Part shown: positions 47,026-60,165 of the stretch, in pieces
Layout of the letters: each line of letters opens with the position of its first letter
Numbering within the stretch: position 1 is the first letter of the stretch
Notes under the pieces: model-generated
Told to the model about the DNA's origin: nothing
Databases searched by the model: none
Seen by the model: only the letters and a program-made list of their open reading frames with translations
Translations under genes and position numbers: made by a program
Assembly (NCBI GenBank): GCA_023512835.1
Contig: CM042088.1
Span: forward strand, 33,807,664 to 33,871,663
Length of the DNA: 64,000 nucleotides
DNA from: Taxillus chinensis
Taxonomy: Eukaryota > Streptophyta > Magnoliopsida > Santalales > Loranthaceae
Reading direction: 5' to 3'

Positions 47026-49556
47026 TGTGTCACACCCCCAAATTTTGGAAAACAACAGAACTAGGAACGCGACTTCCCTACGCCCACTCCAGGGGTCGAA
47101 GGGTCATGACTCATCCAATCTTGTACAATACTACAACGGGGTAGAATTGTACTATCCGGTAAATTTAATTCAAAATTTAAAATTTACTAAAAGAGTATAA
47201 CAATGCATTCAATTTCCATAAACATCCAATACATATAAAAGTTCCACCAAATATGGTTCATACAATTGCCACGGACCCAAGTCTGGAAAATAAAATAAAA
47301 TAATAAAATGGTAAACATGACTACAGAACATCCTACACCAAAGATGTCCCGACCTGCTCCTCTATGACTCCCCAGCTATTCCCTATAACCTGTAGGAAAT
47401 AGAAACAAAGTAGGGTGAGCACGAGTGCCCAGTAGGTGACTCCCATCTCCACTATTCTTTTACATAATTTCCTAAGTCTATATGATCAAGTATATGCTTG
47501 TGCTAGTGTAGTGTTCTATTCTATTACAATTGAATTACATTAATTCTCAAGGTAAGTCATCATATCACATTTCAGTCATTAATGGTTCGCACTGGTAATC
47601 CAACCATCCACGGAATTCCCGCTATCCACACCAAGAATCCCAAACACTATTAGACAGTCATATGTGGGACCTATAGTGTCCCTAACGATGACCCGCCACA
47701 TATGAGACCTGGATTAACCAGCCACTTAGGGGACCTACGGCCTCTTGCCAGCCCTATGTGGGACCCATGGTTAACCCAACCAGCACCACCACCAATTTTA
47801 CACATATAACCAATAATTGAAAATTCCAAATAATCAGTGTTTCGTGTTATAACATTATCGAATATTTTAATTGTCAATCCAATAACATCATACTACAAAT
47901 GATACATATATTTATTTACACCAACAGATACTACCGAACTACGACTTTTATTCCTAACGTTAAATTAATAATATCAAGCACAGTAAATTTTATATATATA
48001 TATATATTATATTTTCTTTTCGAGTCCAAACAATATTTATATATTTAACATCAAACCAACAATATCAAACACAGCAATATATATATATAATTAAATATAA
48101 ATATATATTAATTGTTAACATCAATCCCAAACCCAGACTATATGTGTGAAACCCATTATTAGGATCAAATAAACCATTGAAACATTAACCCCTAAAGTCC
48201 GAAAAAACAAGGCCGGCCCAAAAAGGACCAGCCCAAAAGTCACTGCCAGCCCAAAAATCATTGTCGCCCCTCAACACAAGCTGCGTGCAGGATTACTAAC
48301 CAAACTTGGGGGCAGTCTAGTGGCTCACGTTTGGAAGACCATATGAAGACATCCACCTTCACGCCGGGTAGTGCACAAGACAACGCACAGGACGTACAGG
48401 GCGACGCACATGAAGCATAGGGCTCTCATTGACAGTCTAGTGATTCCACACACAGGGTATACAGGCCAAACAGATAATAAGACTAACCTTTGTAATAATG
48501 AGACTAAATAAAAAAAAAGGTATACAGGAACGATCTTGCAAGATGTGAAATCGTGAGGTGGGGGCCTGGTCTAATTATGTGATTTATATAATAATAAGAC
48601 AAAATAAAAGAAGATGTACATAGACGAATTTCGAAGACGAATCGGACTAAGGCCGTTGGTTTAGATGTGCTATTAGTAAATGTGCAATTAATAGTTTTTT
48701 TATCTAATCTGATGTTGGTTGTCAAGGTCCTTGAAGCAGTGGATGGTGTCATAGGTGCCATGTGATAGTTGCCGCGGCCCCCCTATTCGTGTGAGCGCGC
48801 TCCTCATGCGCGGACGAAACTAGGCCAGGCCTGGTCGACAGCCTATGATAATAATAATAATAAGATGGGACAATAAACTGTTGATGAGATTAATAAACTA
48901 TTGATGCAGAACTTGCGATCGGCTGGGAACTTGAGAGATCGGCTGGAAGGAAGAAAAAGAAAAAAAGGACACCCAACATATCCAAACTGTTATATATACA
49001 TTCATCTATATGCTTTCGCGTAAAACAATAGGATAAACATATAGGTATCTATCTCTAACAATTTGCATATATTCAACAGCACGATGAAAAGAATCTAGGA
49101 ATCACCTACCTGATTTCAAACGGGAGAGATGAAGAACGTGGATGCTTCAAACCCTGTGCTCCTTTCTCACCAGGCTCTGCGCAGACACACAACGCATGTA
49201 AGGTTTATACCCTAAGTTCTTCCTTTTATACCCATCAATACATATATTATTTTTTTTATTAAGTTTAATAATAATAATAATAACATAAATCATTATAATA
49301 TTAAATTCAAAGTATTAAAGTAATTATATTAATAATATTATTATTATAATAAATTCTAAATATTAAAATACTTACATTAATAATTATCCCACAATAATAT
49401 AATAAATCAATAATTGCATCAATAATAATAATAATCATAACATTAATTATTATAATAATAACTCAAAATGCTAACGCTAAGGCTACGCTGCCGAATAGAT
49501 ATTCAACCTCTATTCGGGACCTAACTCCTAACCTCACATAGGTATGGGTCATTACA
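47026..49556 (-). mobile_element. Solo LTR, Ty3-type, 2.53 kb
   Basis: Minus strand TGTAATGACCCATAC...GGGGGTGTGACACA, with the target repeat GAGAG at 47021-47025 and 49557-49561. A TATAAAAGG box lies near 49220 on the minus strand, followed by a leader and 'caggtaggtgattcc'. Its 3' half (47380-47830) is the reverse complement of the 42950-43400 module of A2, while the 5' ends are unlike. No interior or second LTR. Confidence 0.85.
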
Positions 49557-49561
49557 GAGAG

Positions 49562-52324
49562 AGCCCACACTTCCACTGCTCGATGTTTGGGGTTTATATA
49601 GAAAATGAGATTTAGGGTTTGGGGTTAATTTGAGGTGGCGAGAATAGGATTTGGAAATGGGTTTGGTGTGGCTGATTGTTTGGTTCGGGTGGGGCAACTT
49701 GGCTCGGGTAGGATAAATCCAAGGTAAAGAGAGAGAAGGAGGGTATGTGCGAGGCATGGTGTGGGTTGGCATGGAGGAGGTTGGCTGGGCATGAAGGTGG
49801 TGGTCCGGCTGGTGCGGTTGTCGTGGCGTGGAGTGAGGAAGACGACGAAGCAATGGAGGGAGAGAGAGAGAGAGCGAAAGACACCATGGTAGGAGGATAA
49901 TAAGCATTCGTTTTCATTTTCTATCGCTCTAGCTCCTTTCTGAATAAGTAATTGAAATTAGCCATTTTCAGATCAACAGGCATGGCTCCTTATTGTCATA
50001 CAAAGCTCTACAGCAATCGGGGGTAAAATGAAAGAAATTAAATATGATACAATGTGTCCAACTTAAACAAAATAAAGTCCAATAGCTGCCCCTCTTTGTG
50101 TATCGTTTGTGTGCAAACGGTGTACAAAGATAAGACAAACATGCTTTTGACAGGTTGAACAGCTTACCTGGCTTACCTGTTGTCAAAGGATGGTTCTACT
50201 AGAATCAGAGCATTTATTGGGGGGTATGATGGCAACAACACGGGCGAAAAAAGGGTCTTAGGATCGAAACCAGAAAAACCTTAGAGGTCAACAAAAATTT
50301 GGAAAGCTTTTGAATTGAAAAACCTTGGAGGTTGACAGGAATTTGAGAACTTTGAAATTGGAAAACCCTTGAGGTAAACAGGAATTTAAAAACTTTGAAA
50401 TAAAAAATAGAAATTTAAAACTTTGAAATAGAAAGCCTTTAAGGTTAACAGGAATCTAAAAACCTTAGAATGGAAAACCCTTAAGGTGAACTAAAATTTG
50501 AAAACCTTGGAATTAAAATGCTCTTGAGGTTAATAGGAATTTAAAAACTTTGAAATGGAAAACCCTTAAGGTGAACAGAAATTAAAAAAACATTGGAATT
50601 AAAAAGCCTTTGAGGTTAATAGGAATTTAAAAACTTTGAAATAGAAAACCCTTAAGGTGAATATAAATTTAAAAACCTTGGAATTGAAAAGCCTTTGAGG
50701 TTAATAGGAATTTAAAACCTTGAAATCGAAAACCCTTGAGGTGAACAATAATTTAAAAAAAAAAGTGAAAAGGCTCGAAAGGCTTCTGAAGCTTGACGTA
50801 TGACTTGAACTCTTGGCTTTAGTCTTGAGGCAAAAATTCAGTGCCCAAAAGTTTTTGTTCTTGAAACTCAGTCACGAAGTGCATGAGCACGTATAAGATA
50901 GGTGTAAATAAATATATGAAGCATGTGCATGGATGCATGAGAAATATACATGAATGCATGAGAGTCTTTTATTATTCTTATTTAAAAGCCTAAATGAAAA
51001 GGAAAAGGTTAGATGTCTCGGGCTCTGTGACCTATCCTCCTAGAGGGCTAGACTCTATCAAAGAGGTCTTAAAGCGGTGTCACGATTTTCTTGCAACACC
51101 TGATCTTCATGACTCGGTCCTTCTCGAGGTTATGCTGACCTTAACGGAGGATAACAACCTTTTTCCAATCAATAGTTTATTTTAAGGATCAAGTTCTTCT
51201 TGGGGACCCTGTTTAGGAGCCCTTTGTGTCATCTCACAATTTTTGCAGCAAAGTCTTCATATGTAAGCAATCCTAAGGAGAGTCAATCAGGACTTTGAGG
51301 GTTTCACTCTACAACAAGATAAAAGTTTTAAAACTAAATACTTAAAAAAGAATTTACAGGCGTGATTTTAATTAATCATGCTTACATCATATAAAGTACC
51401 ACATGCCTAACTTTAACAAACAAAATCTGAATTCTTGAGAGGTACAAGTCATAATTTTGACTTGGGTGTGCTCTCGGTTTGACCAAAGTTCTTCTTCTAC
51501 TTGCAATATGCTGCTGCTTCGTTTGCTGCTTTGTTATGAGTTTATGATCATCTTTGACCCCAAATATGGAATGCTTCATTTTTTTGGACTCTCCTTTTTT
51601 ATTGTCTTTATATTTTACCCTTAGCCCCCTTTCGGGTTTCACTAAGTCTGACTTTTTCTTTTCTTTTCCTTTCCTTTTTCCATTGCCTTTGTATTTTACC
51701 TTTAACACTTTTCCGAGTTCTCACTACGTTTGGCTTTCCTTTTTTCTTTTCTTGAGCTTTGTATTTTACTCTTAGCACCCTTTTAGGTTTTCACTAAGTC
51801 TGCTCATTGTTTCCAGATTTCTTGTTATGCATATTGAATTAAGAAAAGGATCATACATGTAATCAATGATTGAAAGAGGTGCATAGGCATTAGCTGTTTA
51901 CATGGTTTTGTTTGGGTGGATTTTTTGGATAGGAAGAAGGCTGGAAAGGGCCTTAAGCTTCTTGATGATGATGGTTTTCAGCGTCTGGACACAGTCGTTA
52001 TTAAAGGTAAGGCATCACCAAGCTTTGAAAATTCACTATTGAACTAATCGGGGACTTTCTTTTTATTTTTCTTTTCTTCTTTATTTTGTTTCTCTTTTTT
52101 TCTTCCTTTGGAGCCTCTGAACTAAGTGGGACCTTTGGTCATCTTTGCTCCCGCTCCTTGAATTGCAGAAATATTTTGGTAGGGAGTGCCCCAATGTAGG
52201 GCCTTGTCATGGGGCTTAAGTAAGACATATTAAAAGGGTGAGGAAATGGCAATAAAAGGTTTGGTATGGATAGATTCATTTGATTATATATCGATCATAA
52301 TCCAATACAATATTGTAACAAGAG
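49562..52324 (-). other. Element H 3' UTR, PPT and start of its LTR
   Basis: Downstream of the H polyprotein stop. Holds a tandem array (50262-50758) and a PPT-like aaagaggggcagc (about 50098-50086, minus strand), followed by 'tattggac', possibly a mutated LTR start. The minus-strand frame of about 128 codons at 49521-49907 is Pro/Ser-rich and probably not a gene. Confidence 0.45.
50262..50758. repeat. ~42-bp tandem array in element H 3' UTR
   Basis: About twelve diverged units of 'aatttaaaaactttgaaatggaaaacccttaaggtgaacag'. Alternating variants ('aaaacccttaaggtgaac' against 'aaagcctttgaggttaatag') give an approximately 84-bp dimer periodicity. It lies between pol and the PPT. Confidence 0.85.
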
Positions 52325-53215
52325 TCAGGCATAGAATTTCTTCACGGCATCATTGTTTACCAAATTTAGTAGCTCATTTCTGTCCATCTTGACAAGGATT
52401 AATGCTCCTATAAAGAAAGCACTTTTGATGATGTATAGGCCTTCATAATTGGGGGTCCATTTCCCCTATGATCAGCTTGGATAGGCAAGATCTTTTTAAG
52501 AACAAGCTCCCTCTCTTGGAAAGTTTGGGGTTTAACTTTCTTATCATAACTCTTCATCATTCTTTGCTGATACAGCTAGCCTCTACTCATTGCTGTAATG
52601 TGCTTTTCTTCCACCAAATTCAATTGCTCATACTTACTTTGAACCCACTCTACTTTATCTAACTGTGTGTCTTTGAGTATTCACAGGGAAGGAATTTCTA
52701 TCTCTATTTGTTGGTAACACCGCTTCCATTCTATAAACTAATGAAAATGGAGTTGCCTTAGTCGAAGTGCATACCGAGGTGTGGTAGGCATGTAATGCAT
52801 AGGGAAGCTTCTCATGGCAATCCTTATAAGTTCTAATTATCTTTCTAATAATATTCTTAATATTCTTGTTAGCTGCTTCGACTACTTCATTCATCTTGGG
52901 TCTGTATGGGGTTGAATTTCGGTGTTGGATGTTAAACAGATCACACAAGTTACCCATCATTCGATTGTTTAAGTTTGTCGCATGGTCTATGATTATCTGA
53001 TCTAGGAGCCCATAATGGCATATGATATTGTTACGAACAAACTTGACCACCACTGCTTGTGTCACGTTGGTGTAGGATATAGCCTCCACCCATTTGGTAA
53101 AGTAAGCAATGGCCAGCAAGATGAACCGATGCCCATTAGATGCCTTCGGTGATATAGGTCCAATAACGTCTATACCCCAGACTGAGAAGGGCCACAGTGA
53201 AGTTATCACATGCAA
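52325..53215 (-). pseudogene. Element H integrase
   Basis: 186 codons are open at 53215-52655: 'GIDVIGPISPKASNGHRFIL' (first catalytic Asp), IIDHATNLN (second Asp; usual form IITDNGANL) and MNEVVEAANKNIKNI (Glu). After a shift the C-terminal part reads YQQRMMKSYDKKVKP and LVLKKILP, and ends NNDAVKKFYA-TGA. The family normally has an upstream HHCC zinc finger; only degraded words remain near 53700-53390 (KPWYHDLRQYLLKQEYPE). Confidence 0.85.
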
Positions 53216-53699
53216 TTGTGATGGGGGTGCTTGAATTCGATCATTGTATATTTAACATTTGAAATATTTACTACATAATCAATATAGTCCTTCTCCATGG
53301 TGACTCAATATTAACTCATTCTCATGATTTGTCTTACCACTATATACCCATTTGTGTGTGAACCACATCTCCCTTCATGAAGTTCTTTCATTAGCTGTGA
53401 CGACTCTTCCTTTTCGACACAACGTAGCAGCACCATATCATGATTTTGTCGATATAGATAGAGCCATCAAGATAATACTTGGTTGAAGCCCATCGGATAT
53501 TTCTCTTGCCTAAGTTAGAAGCCCTTTCAGGATATTCTTGCTTGAGTAGGTATTGCCTGAGATCATGATACCAAGGCTTCTCTTTTGGACCCCCTTCAAT
53601 AGCTATACAATGAGCTGGCGTGTCTCGTATATGAATGTCAAATGATTGAACCTCCAATTTGGTATCTAATCGAATGAGGGACACTAGAGTTGCCAATTT

Positions 53700-54080
53700 G
53701 GGATTTGATTATGTTCTTTCGGCATGTGCTCAAATGTAATCTCCTCGAACTGCTCGATTATTCAAAAGATAAGCTTCTGATATGGGATCGGTTTGTGATT
53801 CCTGGTTTCTCATTCATTTCTAACTTGATATATGACAAGGGTCGAATCTTCAAACTTGTAATTTCTTAATTTCTCGATTTATAGCTTTCTTTGCTGCCAT
53901 GGGGAAGTGCTCGCCTTTTTGGGGATATCAGGATGGCTCCAATACCATGCCCCAATAAGCTGGAAGTGCCGTTAAACCACATAATCCATGAGTCAGACTC
54001 TTCTTTAATGACATTAATATGTTTATAAGGAAATCCTGCATTCATCGGCTCGTAGTCTTCTAGGGCCCTTTTTGCAAAAT
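53700..54080 (-). pseudogene. Element H second RNase H (aRH)
   Basis: Minus-strand pieces SWIMWFNGTSSLLGHGIGAI, then ETRNHK..IPYQK and ITFEHMPKEHNQI in shifting frames. They match the additional RNase H domain of Tat elements, placed between the first RNase H and integrase. The first catalytic Asp appears as Asn (FNG against FDG). Confidence 0.65.
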
Positions 54081-54199
54081 AGTCTACTATGGCACTCCCT
54101 TAGTCCCTTTTACAGCTTTCTGTGGCATATACACAAGATCATATTCGGACAACAACAACTGTCACTCGGTGATCCTCCCCGAAATTGATGGCTTCTCTA

Positions 54200-54530
54200 A
54201 TAGGTATTTGAGCGAATCATGTTTTGAAATTATCCATGTGGTGTGATATAGCGTGTCGGACGGTCCAAATAAGAGCGTAATAGGCTTTTTCTAACGGAGT
54301 ATATTTTGCTTCCTCAGGAGTAAATTTCTTACTGAGATAATAAATTGTTTGCTCCTTCCTTCCCGAAGCATCATGTTGCCCCAATATACAACCCATCAAT
54401 GAGCCTTGGACAGTCAAATATAGGAGACGTGGCTTGTTGGGTACCGGTGGGACCACGATTAGTGGATTTGATAAGTACTATTTAATTTTCTCAATGGCTT
54501 CTTAACACTCTTCATTCCAAACTTCTAGAT
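54200..54530 (-). pseudogene. Element H RNase H
   Basis: Open frame at 54456-54217 with PPVPNKPRLLYLTVQGS, IYYLSKKFTPEEAKYTPLEK and ALIWTVRHAISHHM, the Ty3 RNase H signature. A few changes relative to the family and the loss of flanking frame indicate decay. Confidence 0.8.
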
Positions 54531-54599
54531 TATCTTTTCATAACGATTTAAAAACTGTTTCACATGTGGCCGTCAATTGCGAAATGAACCTGATAATGT

Positions 54600-54991
54600 A
54601 GCTCAAATGCCCAGGAAACTTCTGACTTTTCTAACAATACGTGGCGGTGACATCTCCTGGATAGCTTGGATCTTGTCAAGGTCAATCTTTATCCCTTTCT
54701 TACTGACTACAAATCCCAATAATTTTCTCGATATAGCTTCGAAAGTACATTTCTCCGAATTTAATTTGAGTTGATATTTTCGTAGCCTTTTGAAAAGTTT
54801 ACAAAGTACCTCAACATGGTTTTTGGTACTTGCTAATTTGGCTATCATGCCATCCACATATACCTCCACTTATTTATGAATCATGTAGTGAAACAACATC
54901 ACCATAGCTCTTTGATAGGTGGCCCTTGCATTTTTAAGGCCAAATGGCATCACAGTGTGGCAAAAGGTGTCCCATAATGTTGTGAAAGTTG
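54600..54991 (-). pseudogene. Element H reverse transcriptase, C-terminal half
   Basis: Minus strand: MPFGLKNARATYQRAM, then after a TAA the stretch VEVYVDGMIAK and KLLGFVVSKKGIKIDLDKIQ. The catalytic YVDD motif is YVDG here, so the active site is lost. It is joined across element G to 60665-61040. Confidence 0.85.
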
Positions 54992-54996
54992 TTCAC

Positions 54997-56340
54997 TAAA
55001 ATAGACGTTTGTCGCACACGCACTTCAAATAAAATTTAAACTAAGTATAGCATAGGGATAACATAGGTCGTTCACTAACCGAAGGACTTATAAAATTTAA
55101 TTCAACTTATTCTTCAAGAAAAAAATAAAGAAAAGTTAAGTTAGAGAATTGGGGGGTTTTGTGTGAAATTAAAATAAAATTAAATATGTAAAGAAAATTA
55201 ATTAACTAAAGACGTAAATGATTTAACCTCTCACTTTAATTATTATTTATCATTATCTTCTAAAAATACATTATTATATTTAAGGCCTCATAATTCAATT
55301 AAACCAAGACTCCATGATTATAATTAAATTATGAATTCGCACTAGAAATCAGACTTGAACTCGTACCAATCCTAGGAACGATTATGTTTTGCATTCGGAA
55401 GATCAAGTCGTTCACTACGAATAATAATCTTCACATCTCAAAATTAATTAACCGCAATCGCGAATTAGTCACAATTAAAAATCATACTTTAAACAATTCA
55501 CAGTTAACTACAAACTGTAAATTAATTGTAAATAATTTAAAACAGATAAAGGAATGAATTGCAAACAATATCACCTAAAAAAATTATCAAATTGAAAAAC
55601 CAAGATTCAAAATAACAATCGAAGTTTGAAGTTAAATCAAATACAAATTAATTCATAAAAAATAAAATGCAAGAACACCAGAATACTACTACGTGATGGG
55701 GCGTGAGGCTGCGTGATGTCGTGAGGGCTCGCGTTGGAGATTGGAAGCGTAGAGCGTTGTGTGATTTTTGCCGAACAGTGCTATGCGTAACCTCCTCTCC
55801 TCGCTTCACATCACATGGTTTTTTTATATATATAACATTAGTTGCCTTTCTCTCCTTTTCTTTTCATTCACGCCTGACCCATACACCATCTCTTTTCAAT
55901 TCCTCTTTCCAATTAATTCCTCCCCACGTAATTTACTTCCTTCCCTTCATGCTTTCTTAATTGCAAGGCCCACACCATTAAAGCTTTCCGATTTCTTCCT
56001 CCGTTCTCACGTATCATGCATGTAAAAGAATAATAATAATAATAATAAAAGTGAAACACAAAAACCATTCAATAATACATTAAAATAAAATATAAAAACA
56101 TAAATCAATTAATCAAAATATATAGAATTAAAAATTAAGCCCAAAGAATTAATATTAAAATTGGAATAATCAATTTAACATTAAAAATCACCAAAATTAA
56201 TATTAAATCTATAAAAGTAAATACAACAGTAAATAACTGAAATTGGGAAAAACTATTATAAAAATACATTAATTCAATAAAATATTAAATTAAAGCCCAT
56301 AAATTAAATGTAAATTTGATGACAAATTTTGCAGTTATCA
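54997..56340 (-). repeat. Element G 3' LTR
   Basis: 1344 bp; about 95% identical by eye to 59306-60664 but lacking its (AT)25 run. Its outer end reads TTTTA instead of TTTCA. Confidence 0.88.
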
Positions 56341-57608
56341 AATTCCCCCACACTTGAACTTTGTTCGTCCTCAAACAAAAATAAAGATTAAGCACTAAAA
56401 TAAAGATCATCTAATCATACAAATTTAAATATATAAAGAGAATAACTCAAGTACAACGAATCAAGTTCTAATATGGATGTGAGTTTATGCACTAAAACTA
56501 TTCAACTTCCACACCTTCTCAATTTAACCTTCATTCATAGCACTTATTCAAATTACACAAATATGTAGTTATCAATCAATCAACTTGAAAAAGCATACTT
56601 AAAAATTAATATCATATTTTCTGTACACTTAAAATATCATATCATGTACCATACCAACACTTAAAGATAAAACAAATTGGTGATACGCATGAGGAACTAA
56701 ACAAGATATAAGATAAATGAATTGCTATCTTTCTCTCTTTTTTTTTTCACAATTGGCAGATTTTTTTCTTTTCATTTCCTTGTTTGTCATATAATTGATA
56801 ATGATGTGGATGTACTGCAATGCTTTACAAAGGGTGCATTTTATGCTCCTTTCTCCTTTGATGAGTTATGCATCCCTACAATCAATAATCTTCTCTTTTT
56901 TTCTTTGTTTTCTTTTAAACACACAAGTTTAGTTCAAAATAGTCCCAATTTGCAAGAAAAACTTCAAGTGGAGGCATGAGTAGCATGTAATGATATCTAA
57001 AGTATGTCAAAATATATAACATTAATAATCAAGCATAGCTCAAAAAACAGGTAATATCATGGTTTCTATAGTTTTTATTTCTCACATAAGGCATAAATTC
57101 AAGCTAAATCAATCAAGTATAAAAGCTAAAAATTCTAGTTGTGAACAATATGGGTATCCATACTAGACAACTTAATTCTAACTACTCGAAATTCTCAATT
57201 ATTATTCAAATAATGCATAATCAAATAAACTCAAATTAGAACGAACATAATCTCAACCAGTTCGAGTTCAAAACAAGCATAATTGTTTTCACATTATATT
57301 CTCTTCCCCACACTTAAAACATGCAGTGTCTGCAATGCATTCAAAAGTAAGCACGCAAGAGGAGAAAAATATAAATGGATAAAGAAAAAAACAATTTCAA
57401 CTCGCAGTGATGTACATGGCTCCTCATTCATTTAAGCTTCGTCAAGAGAGAATAAAAATTGAGGCGATGGTGGCACTGCCCTACACACTCAAGAAAAAAA
57501 ACAAGAAAAATAAAACACACTAAAAATAAAACAAATAACGGAAATAAAGAAAAAAGAAAATACCAAATCGGGTTGCCTCCCAAAAGCGTTTTTATTTATA
57601 GTCTATAG
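56341..57608 (-). other. Element G 3' untranslated interior
   Basis: PPT (56341-56352) and AT-rich DNA with 'ccccacacttgaac' near 56345 and 'ccccacacttaaaac' at 57306. No gene seen. Confidence 0.6.
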
Positions 57609-58733
57609 CTAGACTTTCTTCAAACGAGGTTTAACCATCGAATGATAAGCTTTCATCCTTGCAATATACACTTGAGCACATTCATAGGTCACATCAGGAT
57701 AAGGAATTGGTGGTAGTAGCCATTTGAACTCTTCAAAGTGCACACTGGAGGACATCTTCACAAACATAGTGTCCTTCACTGCAAATAAATGATGGTGACA
57801 AGGCAATACAAACTCCACAGGTTCACTAAACAAGGCATCCACAACAGTATGGTCCACATCAGTGACAACATCCACAAATAACTCCCCCACCCTTGAATTG
57901 TTGCCAATGGGCCAATTCAAGTTTTCATGTGGTTCTTGTGGCCAAGAAAATAGTGTGCCTTCATTTGCATGTGGCATAGAGGCAGCAATAGTAATAGGAG
58001 GTGGACAACTGTCCTCCAAAAATTCATAGAAAGGAGACGTAGTTGTATGCTTGAACTTTGGAGTGATTGGTTGTGGCCGCTCCTCTTCGGAAAATTTAGC
58101 ATATGCCTCTTCTTCATTAGATAATACAAATGTGGCAATGGGCACTAGAATGTGGCCACTTTCCCCCAAAGTATATGGAAGATACTCAAGTGGTGGCATC
58201 ATCTCGTCTTCTTGAGGCTCCATTGGGGTAGCTTGGGCAAACACACCCTCCTCTTTATTTTGAATTTTGAGCTCATGGAAGGTGGCTTTCATTTGGTGTG
58301 GCTAAGTCTGTATCTCTTGCATCTCTTCACTTTGCCTCTTCAATTGGTATTGAATAGTAGCAAGTTGTTGTTGCGCTTGTAGTTGCTAGATAAGGTCATC
58401 AGTAAAAGGAGTTGCTTGTTGTTGCTGATATGGCCACTCTTCATGCCAATGTGGAGGCTCTTGTGGATAGTTGAAATTTGGATGGTCCTTCCTCTCTTGG
58501 TAATAAGTTGGTGCAATGGGAGCTTGGTGCTGGTATGGATGGTATGGATGAACTCCCATTAGCACTAGTTGAGTTGCTTCTAAAGCTAAGAGCATCTGTT
58601 GTAGCATTGTAGACACCTCATCGAGTTTGTGAAGAAAGGAGGTCCCATATTCATCGAACAGTTGGAATTGTGATGCCTTTTCCCACCAAGAAGTAGGTAT
58701 GCTTTGTTCACCAAATCTCTAAAAGCTCATCTT
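57609..58733 (-). pseudogene. Element G single ORF (gag-position), three in-frame stops
   Basis: A frame of about 374 codons on the minus strand, from MSF at about 58733 to the stop at 57609. It is interrupted by stops at codon 4, at 58386-58388 and near 58303, all in one frame. Readable parts: a Gln/Pro/Tyr-rich section (PYHPYQHQAPIAPTYYQER), a helical Gln-rich stretch, and an acidic part with PPLEYLPYTLGESGHILVP and YIARMKAYHSMVKPRLKKV. No zinc knuckle, protease or RT. Position suggests a gag-like protein, but no family is recognised. Confidence 0.55.
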
Positions 58734-58739
58734 GCCTCC

Positions 58740-59283
58740 TTTATAAACCTACAAAAAGAAAAACCGAAAAGGAAAAAAAATTGAAAAAAAAAACTTTAAA
58801 AAAATGAAACTTTAAAAAAAAAAAAGAAATTAAACAACAAAAATGTAGAAAAAGAAAACCTACAAACTAGAAAACTATTAGAAAAAAACAAAAACAAAAT
58901 AGAAGTTGTTAGAAAAAAGAAAAGAAAAACAAAACAGGAAACTGTTAGAAAAAAGGAACCTACAAAACAGGAAACTATTAGAAAAAATAATAATAATAAA
59001 AGGATAGAAAATAAAAGAAGAATTTGTTAGAAATAAGGTAGCCTACAAAATAGGAAACTGTTAGAAAAGAAAATAAAAATAAAAATAAAAAACCTGCAAA
59101 CAGATAAGAAACTAGTAAAAATAGATTAGGAAATTTACACAAATAAAAGAGAAAACCTAAAAAAAACAAAAACAGTTAGAAAATAAAAATAAAAAATAAA
59201 ATAAAAAACAAGAAACTATTAAAAGAAGAAACCTACAAAAAATAGAAACAAAAATAAAGAACAAGTTAAATTGAAATCTTAGC
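58740..59283 (-). other. Element G leader, A/T-homopolymer rich
   Basis: Between PBS and ORF; repeats of 'aaactgttagaaaaaa...aaacctacaaaacagg' (58850-59235). No gene. Confidence 0.7.
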
Positions 59284-59285
59284 CT

Positions 59286-59305
59286 CCCCGGTAATGGCGC
59301 CAATT
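59286..59305 (-). other. Element G primer binding site (tRNA-Asp/Athila type)
   Basis: Minus strand aattggcgccattaccgggg directly after the 5' LTR end. Confidence 0.8.
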
Positions 59306-60109
59306 TGAAATAGACGTTTGTCGTACATGCACTTCAAATAAAATTTAAACTAAGTATAGCATAGGACTAACATAGGTCATTCACTAACCGGAGGACTTAT
59401 AAAATTTAATTCAACTTATTCTTCAAGAAAAAAATAAAGAAAAGTTAAGTTAGAGAATTGGGGGGTTTTGTGTGAAATTAAAATAAAATTAAATATGTAA
59501 AGAAAATTAATTAACTAAAGACACAAATGATTTAACCTCTCACTTCAATTATTATTTATCATTATCTTCTAAAAATATAATAATATATTTAAGGCCCCAT
59601 AATTCAATTAAACCATACTCCATGATTATAATTAAATTATGAATTCGCACTAGAAATCAGACTTGAACTCGTACCAATCCTAGGAACGATTATGTTTTGC
59701 ATTCAGAAGATCAAATCGTTTACTACGAATAATAATCTTCACATCTCAAAATTAATTAACCGCAATCGTGAATTAATCACAATTAAAAATCATGTTGTAA
59801 ACAATTTGCAAATTAATTGTAAATAATTTAAAACAGATAAAGGAACGAATTACAAACCATACCACCTAAATAAATTATCAAATTGAAAAACCAAGATTCA
59901 AAATAACAATCGAAGTTTGAAGTTAAATCAAATACAAATTAATTCATAGAAAATAGAATGCAGGAACACCAGAATACTACTGCGTGATGGGGCGTGAGGC
60001 TGCATGATGTCGTGAGGGCTCGCATTGGAGATTGGAGGCGATGGGTGTTGTGTGATTTTTGCCGAATAGTGCTATGCATAACCTCCTCTCCTCTCTTCAC
60101 GTCACATGG

Positions 60110-60165
<56 letters not shown>

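Noticed and set aside
49521..49907. 128-codon Pro/Ser-rich minus-strand ORF
   Set aside because: It crosses the end of the solo LTR at 49556 and its target site; composition is simple and no domain was seen.
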